Source of the DNA: Vallicoccus soli
Lineage (GTDB): Bacteria > Actinomycetota > Actinomycetes > Motilibacterales > Motilibacteraceae
DNA length: 64,000 nucleotides
Direction of reading: 5' to 3'
NCBI RefSeq assembly: GCF_003594885.1
Contig: NZ_QZEZ01000008.1
Coordinates: 124,001 to 188,000 of the forward strand
Shown: positions 32,855 through 42,479 of the stretch, in pieces
Layout of the letters: each line of letters begins with the position of its first letter
Numbering within the stretch: position 1 is the first letter of the stretch
The notes under the pieces: generated by a model
Seen by the model: the letters and a program-made list of their open reading frames with translations, nothing else
What the model was told of the DNA's origin: nothing
Database searches by the model: none
Made by a program: the position numbers and the translations under genes

Positions 32855-34369
32855 GTGCAGCCGGCCTCCTTCGTCCTCGACCCCTCGTTCGCCCTCGCCC
32901 CCGTGGACCGGCGGGTCTTCGGCACCTTCGTCGAGCACATGGGCCGGTGCGTCTACACCGGCATCCACGAGCCCGAGCACCCGAGCGCGGACGCGGACGG
33001 CTTCCGCCGCGACGTCCTGGACCTCGTGCGCGAGCTCGGCCCCACCGTCGTGCGCTACCCCGGCGGCAACTTCGTGTCCAGCTACCGCTGGGAGGACGGG
33101 GTCGGCCCCGTCGACGAGCGCCCCGTCCGCCTCGAGCTCGCCTGGCGCGCCATCGAGCCGAACACCGTGGGCCTCGACGAGTTCGCCGGCTGGGCGCAGC
33201 GCGCCGGCCTGGAGCCGATGATGGCGGTCAACCTCGGCACCCGCGGCATCCAGGAGGCGTGCGACGTCCTGGAGTACGCCAACCACCCGTCCGGCACGTA
33301 CTGGTCCGACCTGCGCATCGCCAACGGGGCGAAGGAGCCGCACGGCATCAAGCTCTGGTGCCTCGGCAACGAGCTCGACGGCCCGTGGCAGGTGGGGCGC
33401 AAGACCCCCGACGAGTACGGCCGCCTCGCCGCCGAGACGGCCAAGGCCATGCGCCTCGTCGACCCGTCGGTCGAGCTCGTCGCGGTCGGCAGCTCGCACT
33501 CGCAGATGCCGACCTTCGGCACCTGGGAGGACCGGGTGCTGGAGCACACGTACGAGCACGTGGACTACGTGTCCATGCACGCGTACTACGAGGAGCTGGT
33601 GGGCGACCTCGGCACCTTCCTCGCGACGGCGGTCGACATGGACGCGTTCATCGACGCCGTCATCTCCACGTCGGACGCGGTCGGCGCCCGGCTGCGCCAG
33701 CGCAAGCGGCTCAAGGTCGCGTTCGACGAGTGGAACGTCTGGTACCAGCGGCGCTTCGTCGGGGCCCCGAACCTCGACTGGCAGTACGCGCGCCCGCTCA
33801 TCGAGGACCGCTTCAACGTCGCGGACGCCGTCGTCGTCGGCTCGTTCCTCGTCACGCTGCTCAACCACGCCGAGCGCCTCACCGTCGCCTGCCAGGCCCA
33901 GCTGGTGAACGTCATCGCGCCGATCATGACCGAGCCCGGCGGGCGGGCCTGGCGGCAGACGATCTTCCACCCCTTCGCCCAGGCCTCCCGCCTGGCGCGG
34001 GGGCAGGTGCTGCGCGTCGAGGCGCACGGGCCGACCTACGCCACGGCGGCGTACGGCGAGGTGCCGCTGCTGCACGCCACCGCCACGCACGACCCCGCCA
34101 CGGGCGAGGTCGTGGTCCTCGCCGTCAACCGGGGCACCGAGGAGCCGCTGCCGCTCGAGGTCGCGCTGCACGGCTTCGGCCCGCTCGTGCTGGCCGAGCA
34201 CTCGGTCCTCGCCGACGACGACCCGTACGCGGTGAACACCGCCGACGACCCCGACCGCGTCGTGCCCCGCGAGGGCCGCGACGCCCGGGTGCTCGACGGG
34301 CGGCTGGAGGCCCTCCTGCCGCCCGTGTCCTGGAACGTGCTCCGCCTGGCCCCACCCCCGAGGAGCTGA
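32855..34369 (+). CDS. GH51 alpha-L-arabinofuranosidase (intracellular)
   Basis: A 504-residue GH51 enzyme of normal family length. The N-terminal FGTFVEHMGRCVYTGIHEPE and GPTVVRYPGGNFVSSYRWED are typical. The acid/base Glu is in WCLGNELDGPWQ and the nucleophile Glu in KVAFDEWNVWYQ. The C-terminal beta-sandwich begins near ATHDPATGEVVVLAVNRG. It has no signal peptide, so it acts on imported arabino-oligosaccharides and releases L-arabinose. It is the first gene of the operon. GTG at 32855 is supported by the promoter spacing. Confidence 0.95.
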   Translation: MQPASFVLDPSFALAPVDRRVFGTFVEHMGRCVYTGIHEPEHPSADADGFRRDVLDLVRELGPTVVRYPGGNFVSSYRWEDGVGPVDERPVRLELAWRAIEPNTVGLDEFAGWAQRAGLEPMMAVNLGTRGIQEACDVLEYANHPSGTYWSDLRIANGAKEPHGIKLWCLGNELDGPWQVGRKTPDEYGRLAAETAKAMRLVDPSVELVAVGSSHSQMPTFGTWEDRVLEHTYEHVDYVSMHAYYEELVGDLGTFLATAVDMDAFIDAVISTSDAVGARLRQRKRLKVAFDEWNVWYQRRFVGAPNLDWQYARPLIEDRFNVADAVVVGSFLVTLLNHAERLTVACQAQLVNVIAPIMTEPGGRAWRQTIFHPFAQASRLARGQVLRVEAHGPTYATAAYGEVPLLHATATHDPATGEVVVLAVNRGTEEPLPLEVALHGFGPLVLAEHSVLADDDPYAVNTADDPDRVVPREGRDARVLDGRLEALLPPVSWNVLRLAPPPRS

Positions 34370-34371
34370 CC

Positions 34372-36702
34372 ATGGGACGCCGACCGACGACGCTCGCGCT
34401 CTCCCTCACCACCGCCCTGGCCACCGCGCTCGCCCTGCCCGTCGCGGTGCCCGCGGGCGCCGCCCCGGCGGGGGTCCCCGCCGTGGTGGCCCGCCCCTAC
34501 GCGAACCCGCTCGGGCCCGCGGGGGCGGACACCTACGCCGACCCCGCGGTCCTGCGCGGCAAGGACGGCTGGTGGTACGCCTACGGCACCACCGACCCGC
34601 TGCGCGAGGGGGAGGGGCGCCGGCACCTCCTGCCGATCAGCCGCTCGCTCGACCTCGTGCGGTGGGAGTACGTCGGCGACGCGTTCTCCGAGGAGAGCGC
34701 GCCCGCGTGGCTCGACCGGGAGGTGCCGGGGGCGCTGTGGGCCCCGGACGTGCGCTACGTCGAGGGCGAGTACCGGCTCTACTACGTCGTCACCGACACC
34801 ACGCTCACCGACGAGCGGGGCGACGGCGCGATCGGCGTCGCGACCGCCCCGACCCCCGCCGGGCCCTGGACCGACACCGGCGCGCCCGTCGTCGGCCCGC
34901 GCCGCGGCGCCTCCGGGGCGCCCGGGGACTTCCTGTGGACCTTCGACCCGCACCACGTCACCGACGCCGACGGGACCCAGCACCTCTTCTACGGGTCCTA
35001 CTACGGCGGGATCTGGGTCACCGAGCTCGACGCCACCGGACGGCGGGCGGTGGGGGAGCCGACGCAGGTCGCCATCGACAACAAGTACGAGGGCGCGTAC
35101 GTGGTGCGCCGCGACGGCTGGTGGTACCTCTTCGCGTCCTCGGCGAACTGCTGCGCCGGGCCGACGACCGGCTACAGCGTGCACGTCGGGCGCTCGCGCG
35201 ACCTGCGGGGGCCGTACGTCGACCGCGAGGGCCAGCGCCTCGACGTGTCGCGGGCCGGCGGCACTCCGGTGCTCGCGCCCAACGGGAACCGCTGGGTGGG
35301 CCCGGGGCACAACGCGGTCGTCACCGACCTGGCCGGGCAGGACTGGATGGTCTACCACGCCATCGACCGGAGGGACCCGTACCTCGACGGGACGGACGGC
35401 ATCAACGAGCGGCCCATGCTCATCGACCGGCTGGACTGGGTCGGCGGGTGGCCCGCGGTGCGCGCCGGCGCCTGGGCGTCCGAGGGGCGCCAGCGGGGGC
35501 CGGTGACCGGCGGGCGCGCGGCGACCCGCTTCGAGGGCGGCCGGGACGGGTTCGCCCGGACCGGGCGCTGGACGCTCGCCGAGGACCGCGCGACGGACGC
35601 GGGCACGTACGCCGACGCCGCAGGGCGGGCGTCGCTGCTGGCGCGGGCCGGCGGGCGGGTCCGGGTGGAGGCCGACGTGCGCCAGCCGGACGGCGGCGCC
35701 CTCGCGCTCGTCGCCGGCCGGGCCACCGGGGGCGGCACCCAGGTCCGGGCCACGGTCGACGCCGACCGCGGGCGGCTCGTCCTGAGCGCCCACCGGGGCG
35801 CGCGGGTCGTCGCCCGCACCAGCGCGGCGCTCGCGCGGCCGCGCGACGCGGCGGCGTGGCACAGCGCGGCGCTCGAGGTGCGCGACGGGGTCGCCCGCGC
35901 GGAGGTGAGCGACGCGCGGCTGTTCGATGCCGAGGCGTCCCTCGCCCTGCGCCTGCCCCGCGGCAGCCGCACGGCGGGCCCGGCCGGCGTGGTGGCCGGA
36001 CGCGAGGGCGGCGAGGTCGACAACCTCAGCGCCCTGCCGGCCCACCGCCCGGTCACCCGGCTCGTCCCGGCCCCGCGGCCGGGGCGCACGGTCTTCGCGG
36101 ACGGCTTCGACGGCGGGCTGCGCCCGGGCTGGCAGGAGGTCCGCGACCCGGACGTGCGCGTGCGCGGCGGCGACCTCGTCTGGCCGGTCGAGGTCGCCGA
36201 CCTCGGCGGGCCCGGCGGCACGGCCTCGCTGCTGCTGCGCGACGCGCCGGCGGGGGACTGGACCGCGCAGACCCGGGTCACGCTCGACGTCGGCGTCGAC
36301 GTCGTGCGCAACTACCAGCAGGCCGGGCTCGTGGCGCACGTGGACGACGACCACTGGGTGCGGCTGTCCCACGTCGCCATCTGGAACACCCGGCAGACGG
36401 AGTTCGGCACCGAGCGGCCGTACGCGGGCCGGCTGCAGTACGGCGGCACGATCGTCGGGCCGCCGGCCCGCACGACCTGGCTGCGCATCACCCGCACCGA
36501 GGACGCTTCGGGCGAGCAGGAGCTGCAGGCGTCCACGAGCCGCGACGGGCGCACCTGGGTGCGCGGCGGGGTGTGGACGCTCCCAGCGGGGGCACACGTG
36601 CGCGTCGGGCTCGCCGCGCACGGCGGCCAGCCGGACGCCGAGGGGGACGTGCCGCCGCCGGCGACGGCGCGCTTCCACGAGTTCCGCATCACGCGCGACT
36701 GA
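34372..36702 (+). CDS. Secreted GH43 arabinanase/arabinofuranosidase with C-terminal beta-sandwich modules
   Basis: A 776-residue secreted enzyme. The signal peptide (residues about 1-32) ends AGAAPA. The five-blade propeller holds the GH43 triad: base Asp in DTYADPAVLRG, Asp in WTFDPHHV or WAPDVRY (which is the pKa modulator is unsure), and acid Glu in NKYEGAYVVRR. A linker domain (residues about 385-560) and a DUF1349/LamG-like sandwich (from ADGFDGGLRPGWQEV to the end) follow and probably bind polysaccharide. It would cut arabinan or arabinoxylan outside the cell. It starts 2 nt after the GH51 stop. Confidence 0.93.
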   Translation: MGRRPTTLALSLTTALATALALPVAVPAGAAPAGVPAVVARPYANPLGPAGADTYADPAVLRGKDGWWYAYGTTDPLREGEGRRHLLPISRSLDLVRWEYVGDAFSEESAPAWLDREVPGALWAPDVRYVEGEYRLYYVVTDTTLTDERGDGAIGVATAPTPAGPWTDTGAPVVGPRRGASGAPGDFLWTFDPHHVTDADGTQHLFYGSYYGGIWVTELDATGRRAVGEPTQVAIDNKYEGAYVVRRDGWWYLFASSANCCAGPTTGYSVHVGRSRDLRGPYVDREGQRLDVSRAGGTPVLAPNGNRWVGPGHNAVVTDLAGQDWMVYHAIDRRDPYLDGTDGINERPMLIDRLDWVGGWPAVRAGAWASEGRQRGPVTGGRAATRFEGGRDGFARTGRWTLAEDRATDAGTYADAAGRASLLARAGGRVRVEADVRQPDGGALALVAGRATGGGTQVRATVDADRGRLVLSAHRGARVVARTSAALARPRDAAAWHSAALEVRDGVARAEVSDARLFDAEASLALRLPRGSRTAGPAGVVAGREGGEVDNLSALPAHRPVTRLVPAPRPGRTVFADGFDGGLRPGWQEVRDPDVRVRGGDLVWPVEVADLGGPGGTASLLLRDAPAGDWTAQTRVTLDVGVDVVRNYQQAGLVAHVDDDHWVRLSHVAIWNTRQTEFGTERPYAGRLQYGGTIVGPPARTTWLRITRTEDASGEQELQASTSRDGRTWVRGGVWTLPAGAHVRVGLAAHGGQPDAEGDVPPPATARFHEFRITRD

Positions 36703-36746
36703 CGAGGGACGGGACCGAGGGTGGACTCACGAGGAGGTGGGTGCCG

Positions 36747-38075
36747 GTGACCGGCATCAGCAGGCGCACGGACGGCGCGGGGCTCTCGCGGCGCGGCTTC
36801 CTGGCGGCGGCCGGCGCGCTCGGCGGCGCGGCCCTGGCCGGCTGCGGGTCGGCGGAGCCGCAGGTGGCGACCGGGCCGGCGCTGCAGGACGAGTACACCG
36901 GGGAGCCGGTGACCCTGCGCTACTGGCACGGCTTCACGGGCGGCGACGGCCCCGCGATGCAGGCGCTGGTGGACCGGTTCAACGAGAGCCAGGACCGCAT
37001 CACGGTCGAGCCGAACACGATCCAGTGGAACCAGTACTACCAGCGGGTCATCGCGGCGGTGCACGCCGGCAAGGGGCCCGACGTCGGCACGCTGCAGATC
37101 GACCAGCTGGCCAACCTCGCGGCCCGGCAGACCATCAACCCGCTCGACGAGGTCGTCACCCAGCTGGGGCTGCAGGAGTCGGAGTTCCCGCAGGAGGTGT
37201 GGCGCAACGGCGTCTACCGCGGGTCGCGGTACGGCGTGCCGCTCGACGTGCACTCCCTCGCCTCGTACGGCAACCGGGCGGTGCTGCAGCAGGCGGGCCT
37301 CGAGCGCCAGCCGCGGACGGGGGAGGAGCTCGAGGAGCAGACGAGGGCCCTGCTCGCCGCCGGCGTCGAGACCCCCTTCTGGATGCCGAACCGCTGGCCG
37401 GCCCACCTCATCTTCCTGTCGCTGCTGTGGCAGTTCGGCGGCGAGCCCTACGCGGAGGACGGCAGCCGCGCCACCTTCGACAGCGACGCCGGCGTCCAGG
37501 CGCTCACCTGGATGCGCCGCCAGGTCGACGCCGGCATCAGCCCGCCCGACGTCGCCCAGGACTCCCAGTACGTCGGCTTCAAGAACGGCCAGGGCGCCTA
37601 CACCTGGGACGGGATCTGGCAGATCAACGACCTGCAGTCGACCGACCTCGACTGGGACATCGCACCCGTGCCGCAGGTCGGGGACCAGCCCGCCTCGTGG
37701 GCCAGCAGCCACCACCTGGTGCTGTTCCGCCAGCGCGACCCCGACGACGACAAGCTCCTCGCCGGCAAGGCCTTCATGCGCTACCTGCTCGAGGCGTCCT
37801 CCGAGTGGACCGCCGCGGGCATGATCCCGGCCCTGGCGAGCGCCCGTGAGACGCCGGAGTTCCAGGAGAGCCCCCAGGCGGCGCTGGCTGACGCCGTGCC
37901 GACGCTGCGGTTCCTGCCCCCCGTGCCCGGCCTCGGCGACGTGCAGGTGCAGACGCTGGAGATCGCGGTGAGCAACGCGGTCCTCGGCCGGGAGCAGCCG
38001 GCGGCGGCCCTCAGCGGGGCGGCCGCGCGGGCCACCGAGCAGATGCAGGCCAACCAGCAGAAGTTCGAGGTCTGA
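36747..38075 (+). CDS. ABC sugar-transporter substrate-binding lipoprotein (CUT1)
   Basis: A 442-residue extracellular solute-binding protein, family 1. The N-terminus combines a twin-arginine pair (LSRRGFLAAAG) with a lipobox (LAGC), so it is probably a Tat-exported lipoprotein. The mature part has the usual YWHGFTGGDGPAMQALVDRF opening and hinge segments. It should bind arabino-oligosaccharides. GTG at 36747 is chosen because GAGGAGG lies 9 nt upstream; an in-frame GTG at 36741 is too close. Confidence 0.93.
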   Translation: MTGISRRTDGAGLSRRGFLAAAGALGGAALAGCGSAEPQVATGPALQDEYTGEPVTLRYWHGFTGGDGPAMQALVDRFNESQDRITVEPNTIQWNQYYQRVIAAVHAGKGPDVGTLQIDQLANLAARQTINPLDEVVTQLGLQESEFPQEVWRNGVYRGSRYGVPLDVHSLASYGNRAVLQQAGLERQPRTGEELEEQTRALLAAGVETPFWMPNRWPAHLIFLSLLWQFGGEPYAEDGSRATFDSDAGVQALTWMRRQVDAGISPPDVAQDSQYVGFKNGQGAYTWDGIWQINDLQSTDLDWDIAPVPQVGDQPASWASSHHLVLFRQRDPDDDKLLAGKAFMRYLLEASSEWTAAGMIPALASARETPEFQESPQAALADAVPTLRFLPPVPGLGDVQVQTLEIAVSNAVLGREQPAAALSGAAARATEQMQANQQKFEV

Positions 38076-38078
38076 GCC

Positions 38079-39071
38079 ATGACCGACACCAACGTCTCGC
38101 GCCCCGCCACCGGCGGGGCGTCCGCGCTCAGCGTCGAGGCCGCGCCGCGGAGCGCCGCGCCCCCGGTGCGCGGCGACCGCTCGCGCAAGCGGGACACGCG
38201 CGACGCGGTGCTGTTCCTCGCGCCGTACCTCGTGATCTTCACGGTCTTCGTGCTCGCCCCGCTCCTCTACGGGATCTGGGTGAGCCTGCACGACTACGAC
38301 TTCACGCTGCCGGAAGCCCCGTGGGTCGGGCTGGAGAACTACACGGGCCTGCTCACGGGCGACTCCCCGTTCGCCGAGACCTTCTGGCAGTCGGTGCAGG
38401 CGACCTGGCTGTTCACCGCGCTGACGGTGCCGCTGCTGCTCGTGCTGCCGCTGCTCGTCGCGCTGGTGCTCAACCAGAAGTTCCCCGGCCGCAACCTCTT
38501 CCGGGCGCTCTACTTCGCCCCGTACGTCCTCGGCGTCGCCGTCGTGGCGGTCCTGTGGCGCTACCTGCTCGACACGAACATCGGCCTGGTGAACCACTAC
38601 CTCGGCGTGATCGGGCTGCGCGACACCGTCCCGTGGCTCACCTCGCTGCCGTGGGCGTGGATCTCGCTCGTCGGGGTCACGGTGTGGTGGACCCTCGGGT
38701 TCAACACCGTGATCTACCTGGCTGCGCTGCAGGACATCTCGCCCGAGCTCTACGAGGCCGCGCGCGTCGACGGTGCGAACGCGGTGCAGCGGTTCCGCAA
38801 CGTCACGCTGCCCGGCCTGCGCCCCGTGGTGCTGTTCATCACCAGCGTCACGATCATCGCGTCGGTCAACATGTTCGGCCAGTCCTACCTCATGACGGCC
38901 GGCGGCCCGGGCACCGAGACGCGCACCGGCATCTACGAGATCGCCGAGGTGGGCCTGCGGCAGTTCAACACCGGCCAGGCCGCCGCGATGTCGCTGATCT
39001 TCACCTTCTTCCTCATGGTCGTGAGCCTCGCGGTGTTCTACGCGTTCCGCGACCGCGACGCCCGGCGCTGA
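38079..39071 (+). CDS. ABC sugar permease 1 (MalF-like)
   Basis: A 330-residue inner-membrane permease with six helices after a 45-residue polar N-terminus. The cytoplasmic EAA loop (EAARVDGANAVQRFRNVTL) marks contact with an ATPase. It starts 3 nt after the binding-protein stop and is followed by the second permease, giving the standard CUT1 gene order. Confidence 0.94.
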   Translation: MTDTNVSRPATGGASALSVEAAPRSAAPPVRGDRSRKRDTRDAVLFLAPYLVIFTVFVLAPLLYGIWVSLHDYDFTLPEAPWVGLENYTGLLTGDSPFAETFWQSVQATWLFTALTVPLLLVLPLLVALVLNQKFPGRNLFRALYFAPYVLGVAVVAVLWRYLLDTNIGLVNHYLGVIGLRDTVPWLTSLPWAWISLVGVTVWWTLGFNTVIYLAALQDISPELYEAARVDGANAVQRFRNVTLPGLRPVVLFITSVTIIASVNMFGQSYLMTAGGPGTETRTGIYEIAEVGLRQFNTGQAAAMSLIFTFFLMVVSLAVFYAFRDRDARR

Positions 39072-39082
39072 CGGAGGCCACG

Positions 39083-39979
39083 ATGTCCACTGCCACGACC
39101 AGCAGGCACACCACCGCCGCCCCCACGCCCCCGCCGCGGCGGGGCAGCAGCGGCCCCAACCCGCTCAAGCGGATCCTGCAGTACGGCGTCCTCGGCGCGC
39201 TGACGATCCTCTTCATCAGCCCGCTCATCTACATGGTCTCGACGTCCTTCAAGGACACCGCCTCGGCCGCGTCCCCGGACCCCCAGTGGATCCCGAGCGA
39301 CCCGACCACGCAGGCCTACGACACGGTGCTGGGCACCGAGGGCACGCCCGTGCTGCGCTGGCTGCTCAACAGCCTGCTCAGCGCGGCCGGGCAGACCCTG
39401 CTCATCCTCATCACCGCGTCCATGGCCGCCTACGCGCTGGCCCGCATCGACTTCCCCGGCAAGAAGGTCGTCTTCGCGGTCATCATCGGCACGCTCTTCG
39501 TCCCGCCGGTGATCCTGCTCATCCCGAACTACCTCATCGTCGGGCGCCTCGGCTGGCTCGACACGCTGTGGGCGGTGATCGTGCCGGGCGCTGCGGGCGC
39601 CTTCGGCGTCTTCTTCCTGCGCCAGTTCTTCCTCGGCCTGCCCGCGGAGCTGGAGGAAGCGGCCGCCATCGACGGCGCGAGCCGGTGGCGCACCTTCCTG
39701 CAGGTCGTGCTGCCGCTGTCGAAGCCGGCGCTGGTGACCCTCGGCATGCTGTCGTTCCTCACCAACTGGAACGACTTCCTCTGGCCGGTGTACGTGCTGT
39801 TCTCGCCGGAGAACCAGACCCTGCCGGCCGGCCTGTCGACCCTGCAGAACGCCAACGCGGTCCGGTACGACCTGCTCATGGCCGGCGCGGTCATCGCCAG
39901 CGTGCCGGTGCTGCTGCTCTACCTCGTCGCCCAGCGGTTCGTCGTCGAGGGCGTCTCGCGGGCCGGCCTCAAGGGCTGA
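39083..39979 (+). CDS. ABC sugar permease 2 (MalG-like)
   Basis: A 298-residue permease with six helices and the EAA loop EEAAAIDGASRWRTFLQV. The first helix is LGALTILFISPLIYMVSTSF. No ATPase gene follows, so the transporter must borrow one, as with MsiK in Streptomyces. Its 3' end overlaps the convergent propeller gene by 11 nt. Confidence 0.94.
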   Translation: MSTATTSRHTTAAPTPPPRRGSSGPNPLKRILQYGVLGALTILFISPLIYMVSTSFKDTASAASPDPQWIPSDPTTQAYDTVLGTEGTPVLRWLLNSLLSAAGQTLLILITASMAAYALARIDFPGKKVVFAVIIGTLFVPPVILLIPNYLIVGRLGWLDTLWAVIVPGAAGAFGVFFLRQFFLGLPAELEEAAAIDGASRWRTFLQVVLPLSKPALVTLGMLSFLTNWNDFLWPVYVLFSPENQTLPAGLSTLQNANAVRYDLLMAGAVIASVPVLLLYLVAQRFVVEGVSRAGLKG

Positions 39980-42323
39980 CCCCCTCGGGCCCGGGGCCGC
40001 CCCAGCGCGCGAGGTTCGCGCTCGGGGCGCCCCCGGCCTCCGGGAACTCCCCGCCGACCCAGACGCCGGTGGCGGGGTGGTGCGCCACGGCGAGCGCCCA
40101 GCTCCCGCCGCGCGCGCCGTCGCCGAGCCCGTCGCCGAGCGGCTCCCAGGACCGGGTGCCGGGGTCGTACCGGGCCACCCGGGCGGCGCCCGTGGCGCCG
40201 GCGGTCGCGAACCACCCCGCCGCGACGAGCGCCCCGTCCACGGCGGCGAGCGCCTGCACCTGCCGGTCGGTGCCGCCGCCGACGCCCTCCCAGGTGCCGT
40301 CGCCCGCGAAGTGCCACACCGCGAGGTTGGACGCCGGGAAGCCGGCGGAGGGTCGCTCGCCGAGGGCCATGATCCCGGCGACGTCGAACCAGCCGCCGAC
40401 GTAGAGGTCGCCGCCGACGACGCGCAGCGCGTGGACCCAGCCCGGGGCGCCGTACCGGCTCACGCCCTCCAGCAGGTGGTAGCCGCGCAGCAGGTCCTCG
40501 GACGGCTCGTGGGCCGTGTCGAACAGGCACAGGCCCCAGAGGCCCTCGACCACGGTCGTGCCCTGCGCGAAGAAGCGCTGGAAGGTGCCGCCGACGACGA
40601 GCCACCGGTCCCCGACGACCTCGAGCGCGCGGATGTCGTGGTCGTACGTCGGGGCACCGCCCACGGCGGACCACTCCTGCGCGGCGGGGTCCCAGCAGGC
40701 GAGGTGCCCGGCCGCCACGCGCCCGGCGAGGGCGAAGGTCCCGCCGACGTAGAGCTTGCCGCCCACGGCGGCGAGGGCGTGAGCGGCGTCGGAGAGCCCG
40801 TCCCCGAGCGGGTGCCAGGCGGCGCCGTCCCAGCGGGCGATGTTGCGCACGACCCGGCCGCCGGCCGTGTCGAACCGGCCGGCGACGTAGAGGTCGCCGT
40901 CCAGCTCGAGCATCGCGAAGACCTGCCCGTGGCTGATCGCGGCGCCGACGCCCCCGGCCATGGTGTCCCACCCGGTGCCGTCCCAGCGGGCCACGGACCC
41001 CGCCGGCAGGTGCCCGGCCTGGTCGAACAGCCCCCCGACGTACGCGCCGTCGCCGACCGGCACGACGGCGCTCACCGTCCCGCCGCCGTAGGGGTCGCTG
41101 AGCACGCCCTGGCCGAACGTCCGCCACCCGGTGCCGGTCCACACGGCGCCGTGCTCGAGCCGCAGCGTCCCCGAGACGCCGAAGTCGCCGAGCACGACGA
41201 CCCCTCCGCCCTCGACCGGGGCGAGGGCGCGGACCACGTTGTCCAGCCCCTCGCCGACCCCCGACCAGGCCGCTCCGTCCCACTGCGCGAGGTGCTCGAC
41301 CGCGGCGCCGCCGACGGCGGTGAAGCCGCCGCCGAGGAACAGCCGCCCGCCCGAGACCGCGAGGGCCTCGACCGAGGCGCTCGTGCCGCCGTACGAGCTG
41401 ACGTCCCCCAGCGAGGACCACCTGCCGTCCCGGAGCACCGCGAGGTTCCAGGCCCCGACGTCGCCGGCGCGGGTGAAGGAGCCGCCGACGTGCAGCGCAC
41501 CCGTGGCGGGGTCCAGGGCGAGCGCGGTGACGCCGCCGGTCGTCCCGTCGTCGGTGAGGCCGCCGCCGGGCGCGGGCGTCCACGCCCCGGTGTCGAGGTC
41601 GACGGCGGCGAGGCCGCCGCAGGGCACCCCGCCGGCCCCGCCGGCGAGGTCGAAGCGGCCGCCGACCCAGACCGTGCGCCCGTGCAGCGCGAGGGCCCGC
41701 ACCTCGGACGGCTCGCTGGACCAGCTCGACGCCACCCCGCCGCCGAGGTCGCTCCACGTGCCGGTGGCCAGGTCGAGGGCGGCCAGGCTCGCGGCCGGCA
41801 CGTCGCCCGCGCGCGTGAAGACGCCGCCGACCACGAGGGTGCGCCCGTCGCAGGCGAGCGCCGCGACCCGGGTGCCGTACGTCCGCTCGGGGTCGCTCAC
41901 GCCGCCGGCGACGGCGTGCCAGGCCGCCCCGTCCCAGCGGGCGAGGCGCAGGGCCTGGACGCGGCCGTCCGCGACGGTGAACTCGCCGCCGGCCCACACG
42001 TCGCCGCCGTGCACGGCGAGCGCGTGGACGGTGCCGTCGACGCCCTCGCCCATCCGCCGCCAGCCGGTGCCGTCCCAGTGCGCGACGCGCTGGTACGTGC
42101 CGCTCGCCATGGCGGCGACGCCGTAGGTGAAGCCGCCGCCCACCCAGACCTGGTCGCCGGCGACGGCGGCGGCGAGGGGGTCCGGGCCGAGGACCGGGGC
42201 TCCGTGCTCGCGCGCCCACGCCCCGCCGGCGGCCGCCGCCGCGCGCTGGGCCGGCACGCCGGCCGGGAGGCTCGGCGGGCGCTGCCGCAGGCCCCCGAGG
42301 TCGGCTGCCCCGCTGCTCGTCAT
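39969..42323 (-). CDS. Protein of 14 tandem beta-propeller-type repeats (WDG/VGGxF)
   Basis: A 784-residue soluble protein. After about 50 residues it consists of 14 imperfect repeats of about 50 residues each. The consensus is ALAxxGGxLYVGGxFTxAG, then LARWDGxxWxxxGxGxxxxV, for example VHALAVHGGDVWAGGEFT and LYVGGTFALAGRVAAGHLA. Fourteen blades would fit two seven-bladed propellers. There is no signal peptide, membrane span or catalytic motif. Similar repeat proteins are called kelch-like or delta-60-repeat-like. ATG at 42323 follows GGGGAGGACGACC. It converges on the arabinan operon with an 11-nt overlap, so antisense interference is possible. Confidence 0.8.
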   Translation of the reverse strand: MTSSGAADLGGLRQRPPSLPAGVPAQRAAAAAGGAWAREHGAPVLGPDPLAAAVAGDQVWVGGGFTYGVAAMASGTYQRVAHWDGTGWRRMGEGVDGTVHALAVHGGDVWAGGEFTVADGRVQALRLARWDGAAWHAVAGGVSDPERTYGTRVAALACDGRTLVVGGVFTRAGDVPAASLAALDLATGTWSDLGGGVASSWSSEPSEVRALALHGRTVWVGGRFDLAGGAGGVPCGGLAAVDLDTGAWTPAPGGGLTDDGTTGGVTALALDPATGALHVGGSFTRAGDVGAWNLAVLRDGRWSSLGDVSSYGGTSASVEALAVSGGRLFLGGGFTAVGGAAVEHLAQWDGAAWSGVGEGLDNVVRALAPVEGGGVVVLGDFGVSGTLRLEHGAVWTGTGWRTFGQGVLSDPYGGGTVSAVVPVGDGAYVGGLFDQAGHLPAGSVARWDGTGWDTMAGGVGAAISHGQVFAMLELDGDLYVAGRFDTAGGRVVRNIARWDGAAWHPLGDGLSDAAHALAAVGGKLYVGGTFALAGRVAAGHLACWDPAAQEWSAVGGAPTYDHDIRALEVVGDRWLVVGGTFQRFFAQGTTVVEGLWGLCLFDTAHEPSEDLLRGYHLLEGVSRYGAPGWVHALRVVGGDLYVGGWFDVAGIMALGERPSAGFPASNLAVWHFAGDGTWEGVGGGTDRQVQALAAVDGALVAAGWFATAGATGAARVARYDPGTRSWEPLGDGLGDGARGGSWALAVAHHPATGVWVGGEFPEAGGAPSANLARWGGPGPEGVSP

Positions 42324-42479
42324 GGTCGTCCTCCCCGTCGCCCCCGTCGCGGACGGTCGGCACCGTACGAGCGCGGGCGGGCTCCCGTCAGCCGTTCGGC
42401 GCAGTCCGGCGCAGCTGGGCGCACGGGGGAGCCGGGGGCCGTCCGTGCAGGTGCGGACGTCACGGGGCACCCTGGACGG

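Noticed and set aside
30745-36702. A 1985-codon plus-strand open frame
   Set aside because: Only its last 777 codons are a gene (GH43). The rest is an Arg/Ala/Pro-rich shadow of genes in other frames, a normal effect of extreme GC content.
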